Of a stretch of DNA of 62,192 nucleotides, positions 23,855-35,140 are shown piece after piece. The notes beneath the pieces are model-generated. The model did no database searches, had not been told where the DNA came from, and worked only from the letters and a program-made list of their open reading frames with translations. Position numbers and translations under genes: made by a program. The first letter of the stretch is position 1; every line of letters starts with the position of its first letter. The DNA is taken from contig WOGZ01000207.1 in the NCBI GenBank assembly GCA_009733775.1, positions 1 to 62,192 on the forward strand. Reading direction: 5' to 3'. Source of the DNA: Alectoria sarmentosa (taxonomy: Eukaryota; Ascomycota; Lecanoromycetes; Lecanorales; Parmeliaceae).

Positions 23855-24960
23855 CACTCTCATGATGCAGCATTATTATCACACCCCCGTGGTGCAGCAT
23901 GGTCACATTTGTGATCCTTTCAACATGATATATGGGTATCATTGTTATTCACGAAGTCGTCATTTTTTGTTGTGGTTATCTTCGCTTCAAACTTTTTTTC
24001 TCGTTTCGCATTATTTTCTTTATCTTTTGTCTCTTCTTTCATCTTTTATTTGAATTAATTCGATATCATATTTAAATACTCAACCCAGCACTTTTCATTG
24101 AGATGATCATTGAATTCATAATAATCATAAGACTTTTTTTCCTTATATTTCTTTTAATATCCTATCTTGAAAGCTCGAGCGAAGTCGTATGTGTTATATA
24201 AGATTTGATTGTGTTGTCGATTGATCTCGAAAATTATTTGACGTGTCTTTTTTGCTGTGATCGATGATGTAATTATTTAAATCTATACGAGATATTGATA
24301 TTTTTATGATAATGACATCGAAAGACAAAGAATCGTTCGATTGTTCATATCAAAAATAACCTTTATGACGTTTATTTTCTCTTTCAAAATCTTAATTTGA
24401 ATAAGATATTCAGATACAATCTTATATGCCCTGAATTGAAATGTGTAATATTTTTTGAAAAGACGTATGAATTCCGAGAATCTCGTAAATTGCAATACGA
24501 TTCGTAATTTTATCAACATGAAATAACCGTTATTGAATTCGGCCTTCGTGAATTTTTATTATATATTTAAATTGATTGTGAATGTTATCGTGTTGGTTAC
24601 TTTCTAAAATTTCTTCTCTCATTCCTTCATTGTCTTTTGTTTTTTTTTTATTAATTAATGAAGATGTTTTTGTATTTCCTTTATTGATTATAACTGTAAT
24701 CGTGATTGGAGAGTTTTCAAACTCGTATATCTTTTAAGTATATTTTTAAAGCTTCTTTGTACGAAGCTCTGCCCGTATGTTGACGAATTATAATTCGAAG
24801 TTTTCTTCTATAAAAAGTTCGATTCGTGTTGTCTCATTATTTTTTATAAACATTTTAATTGTGATAGATTGCTTTTATGAAATCTATTTGATTGTATAAT
24901 AGATTGTTTTTGTGAAGTCTGTTTGTGATTGAATCAATGATTGATTGCAATTGCGAAGTA

Positions 24961-24982
24961 GTTGCGCGAGGGTTTTATAACC
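24961..24982 (-). other. Putative primer-binding site of the TRIM (half-tRNA initiator Met type)
   Basis: Read on the minus strand directly after the LTR it starts GGTTATAAAACCCTCGCGC. The expected copia-type site begins GGTTATGAGCCC and then a GC-rich arm. The differences are mainly G to A, as expected from RIP, plus a one-base length change. It sets the element orientation. Confidence 0.6.
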
Positions 24983-25113
24983 TGTTGGATTTGATAAAGG
25001 AGGATTGATTGTCTTTTTTATAAAGCACTGTGAAGGCTACTTATATTAGCAAAAAGACGTTAGTATCATATGACATTTGTCATTGAGGGGTAGTGCAGCA
25101 TCAGATTCCAACA
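24983..25113 (-). repeat. 5' LTR of the TRIM
   Basis: 131 bp, same length as the left copy, followed by the AACAC target duplication. Confidence 0.9.
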
Positions 25114-25118
25114 AACAC

Positions 25119-25836
25119 GTATTATGAATTGTCGCGATTATACTCTATATGCCTTATACTGCATGCACCACGGCAATATCGTTTTTCCATCTTCTTTCAC
25201 AGCCATGCATGGCATAGCTTGTCCCACCCGCCCGCCCGCCCGCACGCACCTGTATATATAGATAGATAGATAGCTATCATGGATATCTATCACTTCAGGT
25301 CCCTGTCGCTTATTAGACATGGGATGTCTTTCTTAGCCGCCGCTAGGGAGGAGAATGTGCCGGTTCGGGATTTTAATTCGGTGGGTGGCCCTGGCGCAGG
25401 GGGGGGACAGTTCAATCACTATCACCTACCTACGTCATTTGTATGCCCTCATGTGTGTGTGTGTGATGTGTGTCTACGAGTATGCGAAGCACTAATAGGG
25501 AGGTAGGGAGTGCTGCTTTCCGGGGGCAGGAGCTAGCTAGCTAGCTAGCTGGTTTTGTGAGTCTATGAATCACGTGTGTGATTAAAAGGGTGAAGCTTGC
25601 TTTTGGTGGCTCATTCATATGTATAGACGCTTCCATGAGAAGGTATGTACCTATGTGATTTGTACAAAGACAATCTGAGATGTTTACAACTGGGTATATA
25701 GACAAAGAAACAAGTACGAAAAAAGAAAAAAAAAGAAGCAAAAAGGCCGCCATCAGATCACCCACCATCCAAGGACTGTGTACAATAATCACTCCGTGTT
25801 CAATAAAGATTGTCGATGGAAGCGTAGAGCAGCCTC
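25119..25836. other. Intergenic with short repeats, 3' side of the permease gene
   Basis: It contains CCCG units near 25218-25240, AGAT near 25257-25274, a dispersed repeat at 25351-25495 and five AGCT units at 25531-25550. No supported gene. Confidence 0.6.
25351..25495 (+). repeat. Dispersed repeat, matches 54412-54532
   Basis: The segment begins GAGAATGTGCCGGTTCGGG, contains GGCCCTGGCGC, ACGTCATTTGTATGCC, a TG run and CTACGAGTATGCGA. The same blocks occur in the same order at the right edge of the large AT-rich block, with several C-to-T and G-to-A changes and small indels. The repeat carries no open frame of note; its nature is unknown. Confidence 0.75.
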
Positions 25837-27647
25837 CTAAGACACGCGGTCCCTTTTCTCATCGCTCGACCCGCCCGAAGAGTGCGCCTTGTCGTCCTGG
25901 GTCGCAACGCCCATGATGAGTTGGGTCTTGACTCTGGGGCCGATATAGTAATAGCGACCAGCCGCGTACCAGTAGCCCACGGCGAAAATCGCGACGGCTG
26001 CCATGAGGACGACTACGTAGTTCATCTGGGATACATTTAGCAAAAACGAGAGTGTGTTTGGAGGAGGAGGAAGGATGCGCTTACGTTCTGTGGAGTCACG
26101 GGCCGGATGGTGGGCATGACGTAGATGATGGTGACGAACGACGTCCAGCAGACAGCCCAGATGTTGATGGGCAAGCTAGCCCATCCGAGATGGAATGGCC
26201 CACGCTCGAATTTGCCATACAGCATCTTGCAAATGATAGGGATGCAGTAGGACCAATCAAGAGCGATGGCCGTCAGATTGAAGATGGCGGAAATGGCGGT
26301 ATACGATCCCAGACCGATCAAGTTGATGCAGACACAAGCGGTCGCGAAGAGCCAGACCGCGTAAATAGGGGTGTCGGTCTTTTTGTTGATCTTGTACCAG
26401 ATACGAGACAAGGGCAGCATTTCGTCACGGGAGTAGGCCCAGATTGTTCGGGCGCCGGCTTGGATGGCCGTCATGGCTGTGAAGTTGAGGACGAAGCAGG
26501 CGGCCACGGTAAAGAAAATGCCTCCGTTTCTCCCAATGACGTCGTAGAAGATTTGAGCTACGGGCTGGTCAACAACATTGCCGAGGGTGTGAGTTACGCT
26601 GCCGCTGCAATAGGCCAGTACGATAGTGAAGAGCCAACCTCCTATCCAGGTGAAACCGAGCGCGAGGGCAATGGACCAAGGGGCTTTGATTTCAGGGTCC
26701 TTGATCTCTTCGGCGATATGAGCAGTCGCGTCATAATCAGTCATGGTCCACGAGGCTGAGAGGAAGCCGAAGAGGAAAGCCCAGCCGGTGGGTGACCATC
26801 CTGAGTTATTTTCGACGGTGGTCCAGGTGTAGGCGGAAGTATGTTTATAGTCGCACATTGCCAGAAGTGTGACACAACAGCTGAATAGGACAGCAATGTG
26901 AAAAATCACATATGTTTTCGTCATCTTTTCGAGCGCTGCTGTGTTCAGACTGTTCAAGGCACCGTGTAGTACCGTAAAGGCAGCCATGACCCCAACGGTC
27001 TGACGGTCTGTTGGCACGTAACCGTTGAAGTCCCCTGCCATTGAGACGGCCGCTAGGAGTAATTGGGCACAGCCGTATTCCGTTGAAGCAGCTCCAGCGA
27101 TCTGGCCAATGAGATTCAACCAGCCGCACAACCACGATATTTCCGGCACCCAATCTGTTGGCGCGAGGTACTTGCATGTGAAGTATAGTCCTCCGGATGT
27201 GGGGTAGGCGGAGACGAGTTCGGCCACGGACAGGGCAATACAATAGCATCCGAAACCGGAGATGAGCCAGCACCAGACGGCTGAAGATGCACCTCCTGCT
27301 TCATATGGGTAGATGAAGGTTGTCGAGACGCTGGCGAAGAGTCCTGAGACTGAGAGGGCGAAGGAGAAGGTTGAAAGCCAAGAAAATTCTCGCTTGTAGA
27401 CCTAGAGATGAAGGGCTTGTCAGTATAGTTCCTTTGGAAGACTGGATAAGCTTGCCTGAGTGTATCCCATCTCGGCCAAACGACGGTCTGCATCATTGAG
27501 AGTGGAAGCTTCAACAATGGCAGCAGGCTCTTCCACGACGGCGGACGACTTGCGCCTCGCAAAGGCAGATTGTCGTCTTCGCGTAGCTTTGTCATCGTAT
27601 TCTGCCGTCACCTCCACTCCGTTATCTGCTGACGCTTTCCGTTCCAT
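25837..27647 (-). CDS. APC-family amino acid/GABA/choline permease
   Basis: Three exons on the minus strand: 27647-27456, 27401-26085 and 26025-25837, joining into 565 residues. The second intron (26084-26026, 59 nt) is GT-AG; the first (27455-27402, 54 nt) starts GC and ends AG. All exon junctions are in phase. The cytosolic N terminus (about 1-64) ends in LAEMGYTQ and continues VYKREFSWLSTFSFA, the usual entry to the first membrane helix in the fungal GABA/choline permease subfamily. The VAELVSAYPTSGGLYF signature of the APC superfamily lies at 123-138. About twelve hydrophobic segments follow, with conserved TDYDATAHIAEEI and GRYYYIGP near the end. It should carry an amine-type substrate across the plasma membrane or vacuole. 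Substrate is not decidable by eye. An ATG 34 codons upstream is also in frame; the later one is preferred because the upstream leader is not protein-like. Confidence 0.9.
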
Positions 27648-29060
27648 GGTGAAAGTCTCGTCTTCCTGAAGAAATGAGATGGTTGGAGTTGGAAAGTGAA
27701 AAGAAAAGAATTGAGAGACAAAAGTTGGGGGGGTGAGCCGTTCGGACATTTTCTATAGGCCCGAGGGACGGCAGCAGTCTTGGCATAAGCGCCCCGCACG
27801 GTGACCGCCGAGCTGCATAATAAAAACGCCCAGGCCGCCTGGACCCACCAAGTACGTAGCCTAGTCAGCCCGCACTAAAATCAAGCCCAGGTCCCCTATT
27901 CCCCAGCTCCCACCAATCATAGCAATGGATGCCGTCAATGGGAGCCTCAGTGAAGAATGCGATTGGTGGGTATATCCGCTCAGGACTGCAAAGACGATAG
28001 GCTTCTTCCTAGGCTTCTCGTCCCAAGTCTCCAGTTCCCAACGCCCACTTCTTCTAGCCTTATCAGTAGTCGCGTGTCATCTTTCTTCTCTTATCTCTCA
28101 TCGCCACCTCGATGCCTGGTCCTCGATGCTGATGAGAAGAACCACGTTTTCATAAAGCAAGACGCCAATATATGTATTAGGTTATATATCATCATTCAAT
28201 GGAAAAGGAAATGGAAAAGGAAATGGAAAAGGAAACAATGTCTGCTCTCACGATTTGCAGCAAAAGACCAAAATTGACATTGGAAAAGCATTGTAGACAT
28301 TGCCCCTGCATCAGGCGTCCAATACATGCAATGATTCGAAAGAGATCAGAGAGCAAACACAGACCTATGAGTACATCTTTTGCAATACAAGGTTGGAGAA
28401 CAAAATCCGTGCTCCGTCTGATGCTCCGTCTGTTCCCATAGAGCGGTTTCGTTGTTGTGGCTGGGCAGGTTGAACGCGAGAGGGAAAGCCATTGCGCTAT
28501 TCGATAGTAAGCGCGATCGAGCAAATAGAAGCTCGTAAGACAGTCATCATCCTGGCCCTGCGTAGTGGTGAGAGTCGTCGCTGTCCTTGTCGACACATTG
28601 TCAGGTATCGCAGTCGTACGGTAAGAGGGAGAGACGAAAGCTGAGGCGCAATCTATCCTGGCTACCGCGCTTCCTCCTTTGCAACTTCTGAATCTCCTTC
28701 CTGTTTGCCGAATGAACAGCAGATTTCAATCTCGCGACTGTGCCCAGATTTCGGGTTCAACGTCCTCATTCTCCACCCTAATTCTCATCTTGAAAGGTGG
28801 CAAGAACAAGTCTCCTACTGAAATTCGCAACGCGTCTTATGGTCCGCCTTCGCAACAGCGTCTTTGACGCTGTTGCATCTTGATCAAGACCCTGGATTAT
28901 AACAATTGTTGGCAAATCCCTTGCTGAAAGATTGGACAGCACGAGAGCGCATTGCACAATATGAAGCCTGACAGAAAGATTTATAAAAAAACAATGACCA
29001 GGGTGTTCAATCTGAATCGAGTAACGGCGAGACTTTCTGAGACCAGACAGTTCATCTTAG
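27648..29060. other. Intergenic, with a 12-bp microsatellite
   Basis: Promoter side of the permease gene and 1.4 kb without a supported gene. Three units of a 12-bp ATGGAAAAGGAA repeat lie at 28199-28236. Frames in this stretch are short or repeat-derived. Confidence 0.5.
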
Positions 29061-29529
29061 CTATTGTCTGTACGCATTGTGCAACTTCACATCCCACGGT
29101 ACTCGCTGTGGGTACACTTGCTCAAGAAAGAGCATGTCATCTTACGCCAAGACAATCTCAGCATTCAGTACGGCTCTTCCATCGGCTTTCGTGACATCGT
29201 CGTGATTTAAACTCACGCTCACCGCCTTGAGCCATAGTTTGCGCTCTGGTGTATTCAGGCTTCGCTCGAAGTAATTCCCAGCGAATACGGCACTCTCCAA
29301 CTGGACGGTGTTGCGCCGGTACAGTGTGGGCTCTGCTTAGTTTCGAATGGTCTTTGATACCTGCAAAAGCGCTACAGCCGGGGAATCAAAGCTAATCTTT
29401 TCCCGAGCGGTCTCTGTATACAAATGAGCATGTACCGGGGACGCTGTATGGGAAGACTATGCAAACTGCGAGGCACTCCTCATAGACCATCTGACGAATC
29501 TCCAAGGGCAAATCATAGAAGTGAAGCAT
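29061..29529 (-). pseudogene. Broken 2EXR/F-box-like gene
   Basis: From an ATG at 29529 the frame reads MLHFYDLPLEIRQMVYEE, the start of the fungal 2EXR/F-box-like domain. After about 40 codons a one-base shift moves homology to another frame, which reads ETAREKISFDSPAVALLQVS, then TIRN, a TAA (29339-29337), then LYRRNTVQLESAVFAGNYFE and NTPERKLWLKAVSV, as in hypothetical fungal proteins of this family. Further TAA (29144-29142) and TAG (29063-29061) stops lie in the same frame. Each of the three stops could come from CAA or CAG by one C-to-T change at CpA, the RIP signature. The gene lies about 0.65 kb from the large AT-rich block. It is certainly not expressed as a full protein. Confidence 0.72.
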
Positions 29530-30180
29530 AATGCTACTGTTCGTAAGTCTTTTTTGCCTGCAGGAGTTGGTACGAATATTCTTACAATGGAGTGGTAGAT
29601 TGCAGAATACGTTCTTTCCAGACCCCAGAATTCGATTTGAAACAAGCCGAGGCTCTCTAGAGTACTGATTGCAGTGGCTGAGCAGCAAGTGACTGTAATC
29701 AGAGGTTGAGTGGTTCCTAACCAGGGTTACTTCAAGTCTGAGTGATGGAGTTTCGAATCAGCTACAAAGATGAGGTCAAAAGAATGATGTTAGAGGCAGG
29801 CTGCGGAGTTGGAAGAAAAGTGGTTGCTCGAGCCCGTAAATGAGTATGATGGATCTCATCTCGGTGTGTGAAGCATATCAGGGAACAAAGTAGAAAGGTC
29901 GTACAGAGAAAGAGTAGAAAAGAAAAAGTGAAAGTCTATTGGTTCACTGAAGCGGTGGCCGCTATCTAGTTTGCGTTTAGCGCCAAGCTACTCTAGCTAA
30001 TTGATGCTGCCAAGCATCGGCCTCTTCACGAAGGATTCGCCATTTCTTCTCTCGCCGCAAGCCAACAAGCAACTGCAAAACATGTTGGTTTCATTCCTAG
30101 ATGAATGGTGCTAGACCCGCTAGGTTCTAGCTGCATCATTCACACTATGTCTCAAAACTAAGCCCTTCAAAATCAAGATT
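29530..30180. other. Intergenic up to the edge of the AT-rich block
   Basis: Ordinary composition, no supported gene. It ends abruptly at about 30175, where the large AT-rich block begins. Confidence 0.5.
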
Positions 30181-30269
30181 ATCAAAATAATTACAATTAC
30201 GATAAAAATATTTATTATCGTTAAACTTCGTAAAAAGATCGTTTAATTTATATTTAAAACTTTATTATA

Positions 30270-33200
30270 TGTTATAAGCGAGAGTTTAAATAATATTATA
30301 TAATTAAAAATTAAATTTATTATATAAAACGAACGCAAAGAGAAAAAAGAAAAAAGAATATTTTTTACGCTTAAATATTCTTTATAATTCGAACGTTAAA
30401 TCGAATGCGATTAACGTAATATTTAATTAATTAAGATAAAACGAACTTAATTATTTTAAATTAAGATTTAAATAAATCGAGTAAAAATAACATTCGAATA
30501 ATTGAGGTAAATATAATTTAAAAATTTATATTAAAACGTGTTTTTCAATCGTAATAATATTTTCTTTTTAAGATTCGAACTTTTATAAAAATTAAATTCG
30601 AATAAAAAAAATGAAAATTTCAACTTTTATCGAAATAAGCAAAAAATTCGACTTTTAATTTAAAACGAGTTTTAAAGTTTTTATAAATAAAAAGTTAAAT
30701 TAAATTAATGCGAAATGTGAATAAAGAGAGTGAAAATTCGAAAAATATATTAAAAAATATTTTTTATATATATTAAATATATATTAAAATATTATTAATA
30801 TATAATCGATAAATAAATATAAAAATTTATATATTTAATATAATTTTTCGAAATGTATATAATTAATTATAAAATTTATAAAAATCGTTTTAAAATAAAT
30901 TTCTTAATAATAATATTTAAAATATGTTTTTAAAATCGACTTAAAAAAATTTCAAACTTTTTTGAAATATAAATAAGATATTTTTCGAATTATTATTAAA
31001 GTTTTCATCGATATCGAATTGCGAATCGTTAAAGTTTTTTTTAAATAATTCTCATATTGCAAATTTTTTAATTATGAGATTTTTAATATAAAATGCGTTT
31101 ATAATATCAATAATAATGCGTATATATTCAAAAAATTTAAATTTAAATAATTATTTATATTTAATTTATTTAATTTTATAATAAAGTTATTCGCGAACGA
31201 TTTGAAAATATATTATTACGTTTTTTTTATAGTTTTCGTAAAAAGTAATATTTATAATTTAAAAAAAACACGAATAAAGATAATATTTATTTTAAAAAAA
31301 AATCATTTATGATAAAACGTAAAAGATTAATATAAGAAAAACGTTTACGCGTCGATTTAAATCTTTAAATTTATAAATAATTTAAAAATTAAATTTAAAA
31401 ATTAAATTAAATTAGCGCGTTTAAATACGATTAAAAAATTTAATAATTATAAAATATTCGAAAGTTTTATAATCGAAATAAATAATAACGAACTATTTAA
31501 TATTTTTTAATTTTAATTATTATAATTCAAACGCGCGAATAATAATTAAAAACTTTTTATCGTAAATTTTATAATTGCATTTCGCAAAAAGCATTTTAAT
31601 CGAAAAATAAACGATTAATTTAAAAATTTCATTTTTATTATATTAAAATATAACGTTTACGATTATATAATTTATAATATTAATTTTTATTACGATTTAC
31701 TTTTTCGAATTAAAATGTAATAAAATAAATGTTAATATAAAAATAATTTTAAAATCATTAAAAAAAAACTAATATTTCGAAATGTATTTGAAAAAGAAAA
31801 TTTAATTGATTAAGTTAAAATAATTATAAATTTAAAAAAATTCGAATAATACTTCGATAAAAATAAATAAAATTTAATTTTTTTTAAACGATTTTAATTG
31901 TTTTAAATGTGAATTAATCGAGCACGATGATTTTTATTTTTTTTAAACTTTTTTAATAACAATAATTAAATCGAAATATTTAATGTTAATTATATTAAAT
32001 AAATACTTTTATATATCGACTTAAAATTTTGTTTTTCGAAAATATATTAAAATAAAACGTATATACTTAATGAATTTTTCTTATTTTTATTATAAATTAA
32101 AATATCGTTAATATAAACGATGTAAAAGTTATCGAAATATTTTTATAATATATTATTAATATAATTTTGATAAAATGAAAAATGCGTCGCATAATTCGAA
32201 ATTTATAATTAAAAATTTATAAAAATCGTATTAAATACAAAAAATCAACTTTTTATTTATTATTTTCGATTATTCGTAATTTATTAAACGCTATTATAAT
32301 ATTTAAAAAAATTTATTTTATTCGATAAATGCGCGAAAGAATTTTTTGAATTAAAGATAATAAATATCGATTTTTAATAATGATAACGTTAAAAGCGCGA
32401 TAATTTATATAAAAACGAAATTCTTCGTTAAACTTTCGCGTAAGAAAAACGAATAACCTTATTTAAAAAAGCTTAAACGAATAGATTCTTTAATAAAAAT
32501 ATTATTAAAATATTTCTTTAATATCTTAAATTCATTTTAAAACATATTTTATATAAATTCAAAACTTGATTTTTTATTAAATATTTCTAAAATTTTATAA
32601 TCGCTAAAATAATAATAAAAAAATATATTAACATTTATATAAAAAAACATATTAAAGAAATTATAAGATTTTAAGAATATAATAATAAAAAGATTTAAAT
32701 GAATTTTTTCATTAAAAATTTTCTCGATATCGTAAATATTTATTATAAAAAATTAAATTTAAAAAATTTTAAAAAATTAAACAAAAGGAGCGACGTTAAT
32801 TATATAAAATTTGAAGATTTTTAATGTTAACAACTTTTAAAAACGATTATAAAAAGGTTTTTTAAATTTTCAAACGATGATTTTATAAATTTTCCCTTTC
32901 ACATTTTTTAAATATTTAATTCGACGTCGTTTTATTTTGCGTCGTAATTTTTTTTTTAAAAAAGCGAGGCGCTGAAAATGAAAGATTTTGAACAAAATTC
33001 AATGAAGTATTTAAAAAAAATCATCAAAATTAATTCTTTATCTTCGAATTTCGATCGATAAATTAATGTATTTTTTTCGAAAAAAAATTAAATCGAAACG
33101 TAATATTTTTTTATTCAATTTAATTATATAATTATATCGAAATTTGAAAAAATAATAACAAAAAATTTAATTATTGTAAACGATTTAAAATGTTTTAATA

Positions 33201-35135
33201 TTTAAAATAAAATTATTGTAAAATAAATGTAAATTTAAATTAAGTAAATTAACTATCGAATTTTTAAATATCAGTACATTTTTTTTTTTGTTAATTTAAA
33301 TATAAAAATAATTAATAAAATTTTAACATTAATATTAATATTAAATAAACTTTTAATTAAACATAAAGTGTAAATTAAATTAAAAATATATATATAAATA
33401 AAATGCTTTTTAAAATTAAATTTTGATTATTTAATATAAAATGATAATAATATTATTAAAATTTATTTTATACGTTTTTAAGCGCGATTATATTTAAAAA
33501 TTATGCATTTTTCGAATCGAAAGTGTTTAAAATTATAAAGAAAACGTTTATCGAGTAAAACAAGATTTTATATTTTTAAACGATTTTTTTTAAAAGATAA
33601 TTAATGATAATGTGATTTATGTAATCGTTATAAAGATAAAAATTATCATCGCGATAACGTTTTCGTTTCGCTTTATTAATAAAATAATCAAAATTAATAA
33701 AATAAGAAATTTAATCGACAATAAATAAATTATAATTAAATTATTATCGTTAATGTTACGATTAATGAAAGCGTTAATAAAAATTAAGATAATAATAATA
33801 ATATCGAAACGTGATTTTTTTAAAACGTAAAAATTATTTATCGTTATTCGTTATTTATTCGTTATTAAAGTTTTTTAAACTTGATAAAAAAACGAGTTTG
33901 CATTTATTAAAATTAAAAAAAATCGAAATTCGTTATTAAGTTTTTTTTTGAAAATGAAACGTTAATTGATTTTCTTAAATTTAATATTATAAATATATAT
34001 TTCAAAATCGTTTAAATAATGATAAAAAAAAATCGTTTATTTAAGCTTTTTTTAAATATAATGTTAAATAATCGCTTTTCGATCGAAATCGTTAAAAATT
34101 AACTTTATATATTTATAAAATTAAATTAAAATGCGAATAATAATTTCATTATTAAATTTAATAAAAGAAAAAATTCGCTTAATAACTTTTCTTTTTAAAC
34201 GTTTTATAATATAAATAAAACGTTTAATTATAATAAAATATTAATTCGCATTATTATAAAATTCAACTTTAAAATAATTAAAAAATGTTTTTAAAATAAC
34301 GAATTTTCTTTTATATAATATAAAATCGAAATTTTTCGAAAATCGTTTAAAGATTTCGAAACAATTAAGATTATTAAAAATAGAAATTAATTTAAAACGA
34401 GAATTCGAAAATTCGAATACAATTTTTAATTTTTCAAAACGATAACGAGTTTTATCGAATTTTGTTTATTCGCGTTCGATTTAAATTCGCATTTAATTTA
34501 TTTCGAGTTATAAAACGCGTATTTAATTTTCATTTATTTTCTTATTTTTAAATGTTATAAATTGTGTATAAAGAAAAACGAGAATTTAACGACTTATTGA
34601 ATTTTTTTATATTTTCAAAAATTAACTCAATATTAAATGAAACGTTTTCGATTGAAATTTGTTTAACGTTTATAAAATTAAAAAATAAATTATTAAATTA
34701 AGTTGAAAACGCGCTGACAAAGGCGTTTAAAAAAAATTTAAATATATTCGTTATTGTTAACAGTGTTTTAAAGATGTTAAAAGTATTAAAATATTAAAAA
34801 TATCATCGATTGAAAAAGAATGATAATAAAGATAAGCGTTCGCAATATCACGAACGAGAGTTTAAATAATATTATATAATTATAAATTTAACTTTATTAT
34901 ATAAAACGAACGTTAAGAAAAAAAAGAAAAAAAAAGAATTTTATTATACATAAATATTTTTCGTAATTCGAACGTTAAATCGAATACGATTAACGCGATA
35001 TTTAATTAATTAAAATAAAACGAACTTAATCGTTTTAAATTAAGATTTAAATAATTCGAATAAAAATAATATTCGAATAATTGAGGTAAATATGACTTGA
35101 AATTTTTAATAGAAACGTATTTTCGAATCGTGATA
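30270..35135 (-). mobile_element. Gypsy element A, decayed and probably internally deleted
   Basis: LTRs of about 287 bp (30270-30556) and 290 bp (34846-35135) share blocks such as GAGAGTTTAAATAATATTAT, ACGAACTTAAT and GAATAATTGAGGTAAATAT. Outside them lie TTATA and TTACG, compatible with one 5-bp target duplication after two transitions. Minus-strand reverse transcriptase remnants at 31955-32240 give the orientation. Only about 1.4 kb separates them from the 3' LTR, too little for RNase H and integrase, and the total length (4.9 kb) is below the usual Gypsy size, so an internal deletion is likely. All frames are broken. Confidence 0.78.
31955..32240 (-). pseudogene. Gypsy reverse transcriptase remnant (element A)
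   Basis: In one minus frame the catalytic region reads VYINDILIYNKN, equivalent to the YIDDILIYS box with Asp to Asn (G to A). Upstream comes an NYINNIL stretch, matching the YIN helix before the box. In a second frame EKFIKYIRF and, after a stop, VDI-KYLFNIIN follow, matching the EEH-KHI...VDIDKCEF region. Stops and at least one frameshift interrupt it. Confidence 0.7.
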
Positions 35136-35140
35136 TTACG

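Larger units (their letters stand above)
23724..25113 (-). mobile_element. Copia-type TRIM: 1.39-kb non-autonomous LTR retrotransposon
   Basis: Two 131-bp LTRs (23724-23854 and 24983-25113) begin TGTTGGATTTGAT and end GATTCCAACA. They differ by about a dozen substitutions, almost all transitions. The target duplication AACAC flanks the element at 23719-23723 and 25114-25118. On the minus strand, the base after the 5' LTR (right copy) starts GGTTATAAAACCCTCGCGC. This resembles the complement of the initiator-methionine tRNA anticodon arm, the half-tRNA primer site used by copia elements. A purine-rich GAGAGTG abuts the other LTR on the same strand. The interior (1128 bp) is AT-rich with no open frame over 71 codons, so the element carries no gag or pol and would need proteins supplied in trans. 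A solo LTR of the family is at 7196-7365. Confidence 0.9.
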
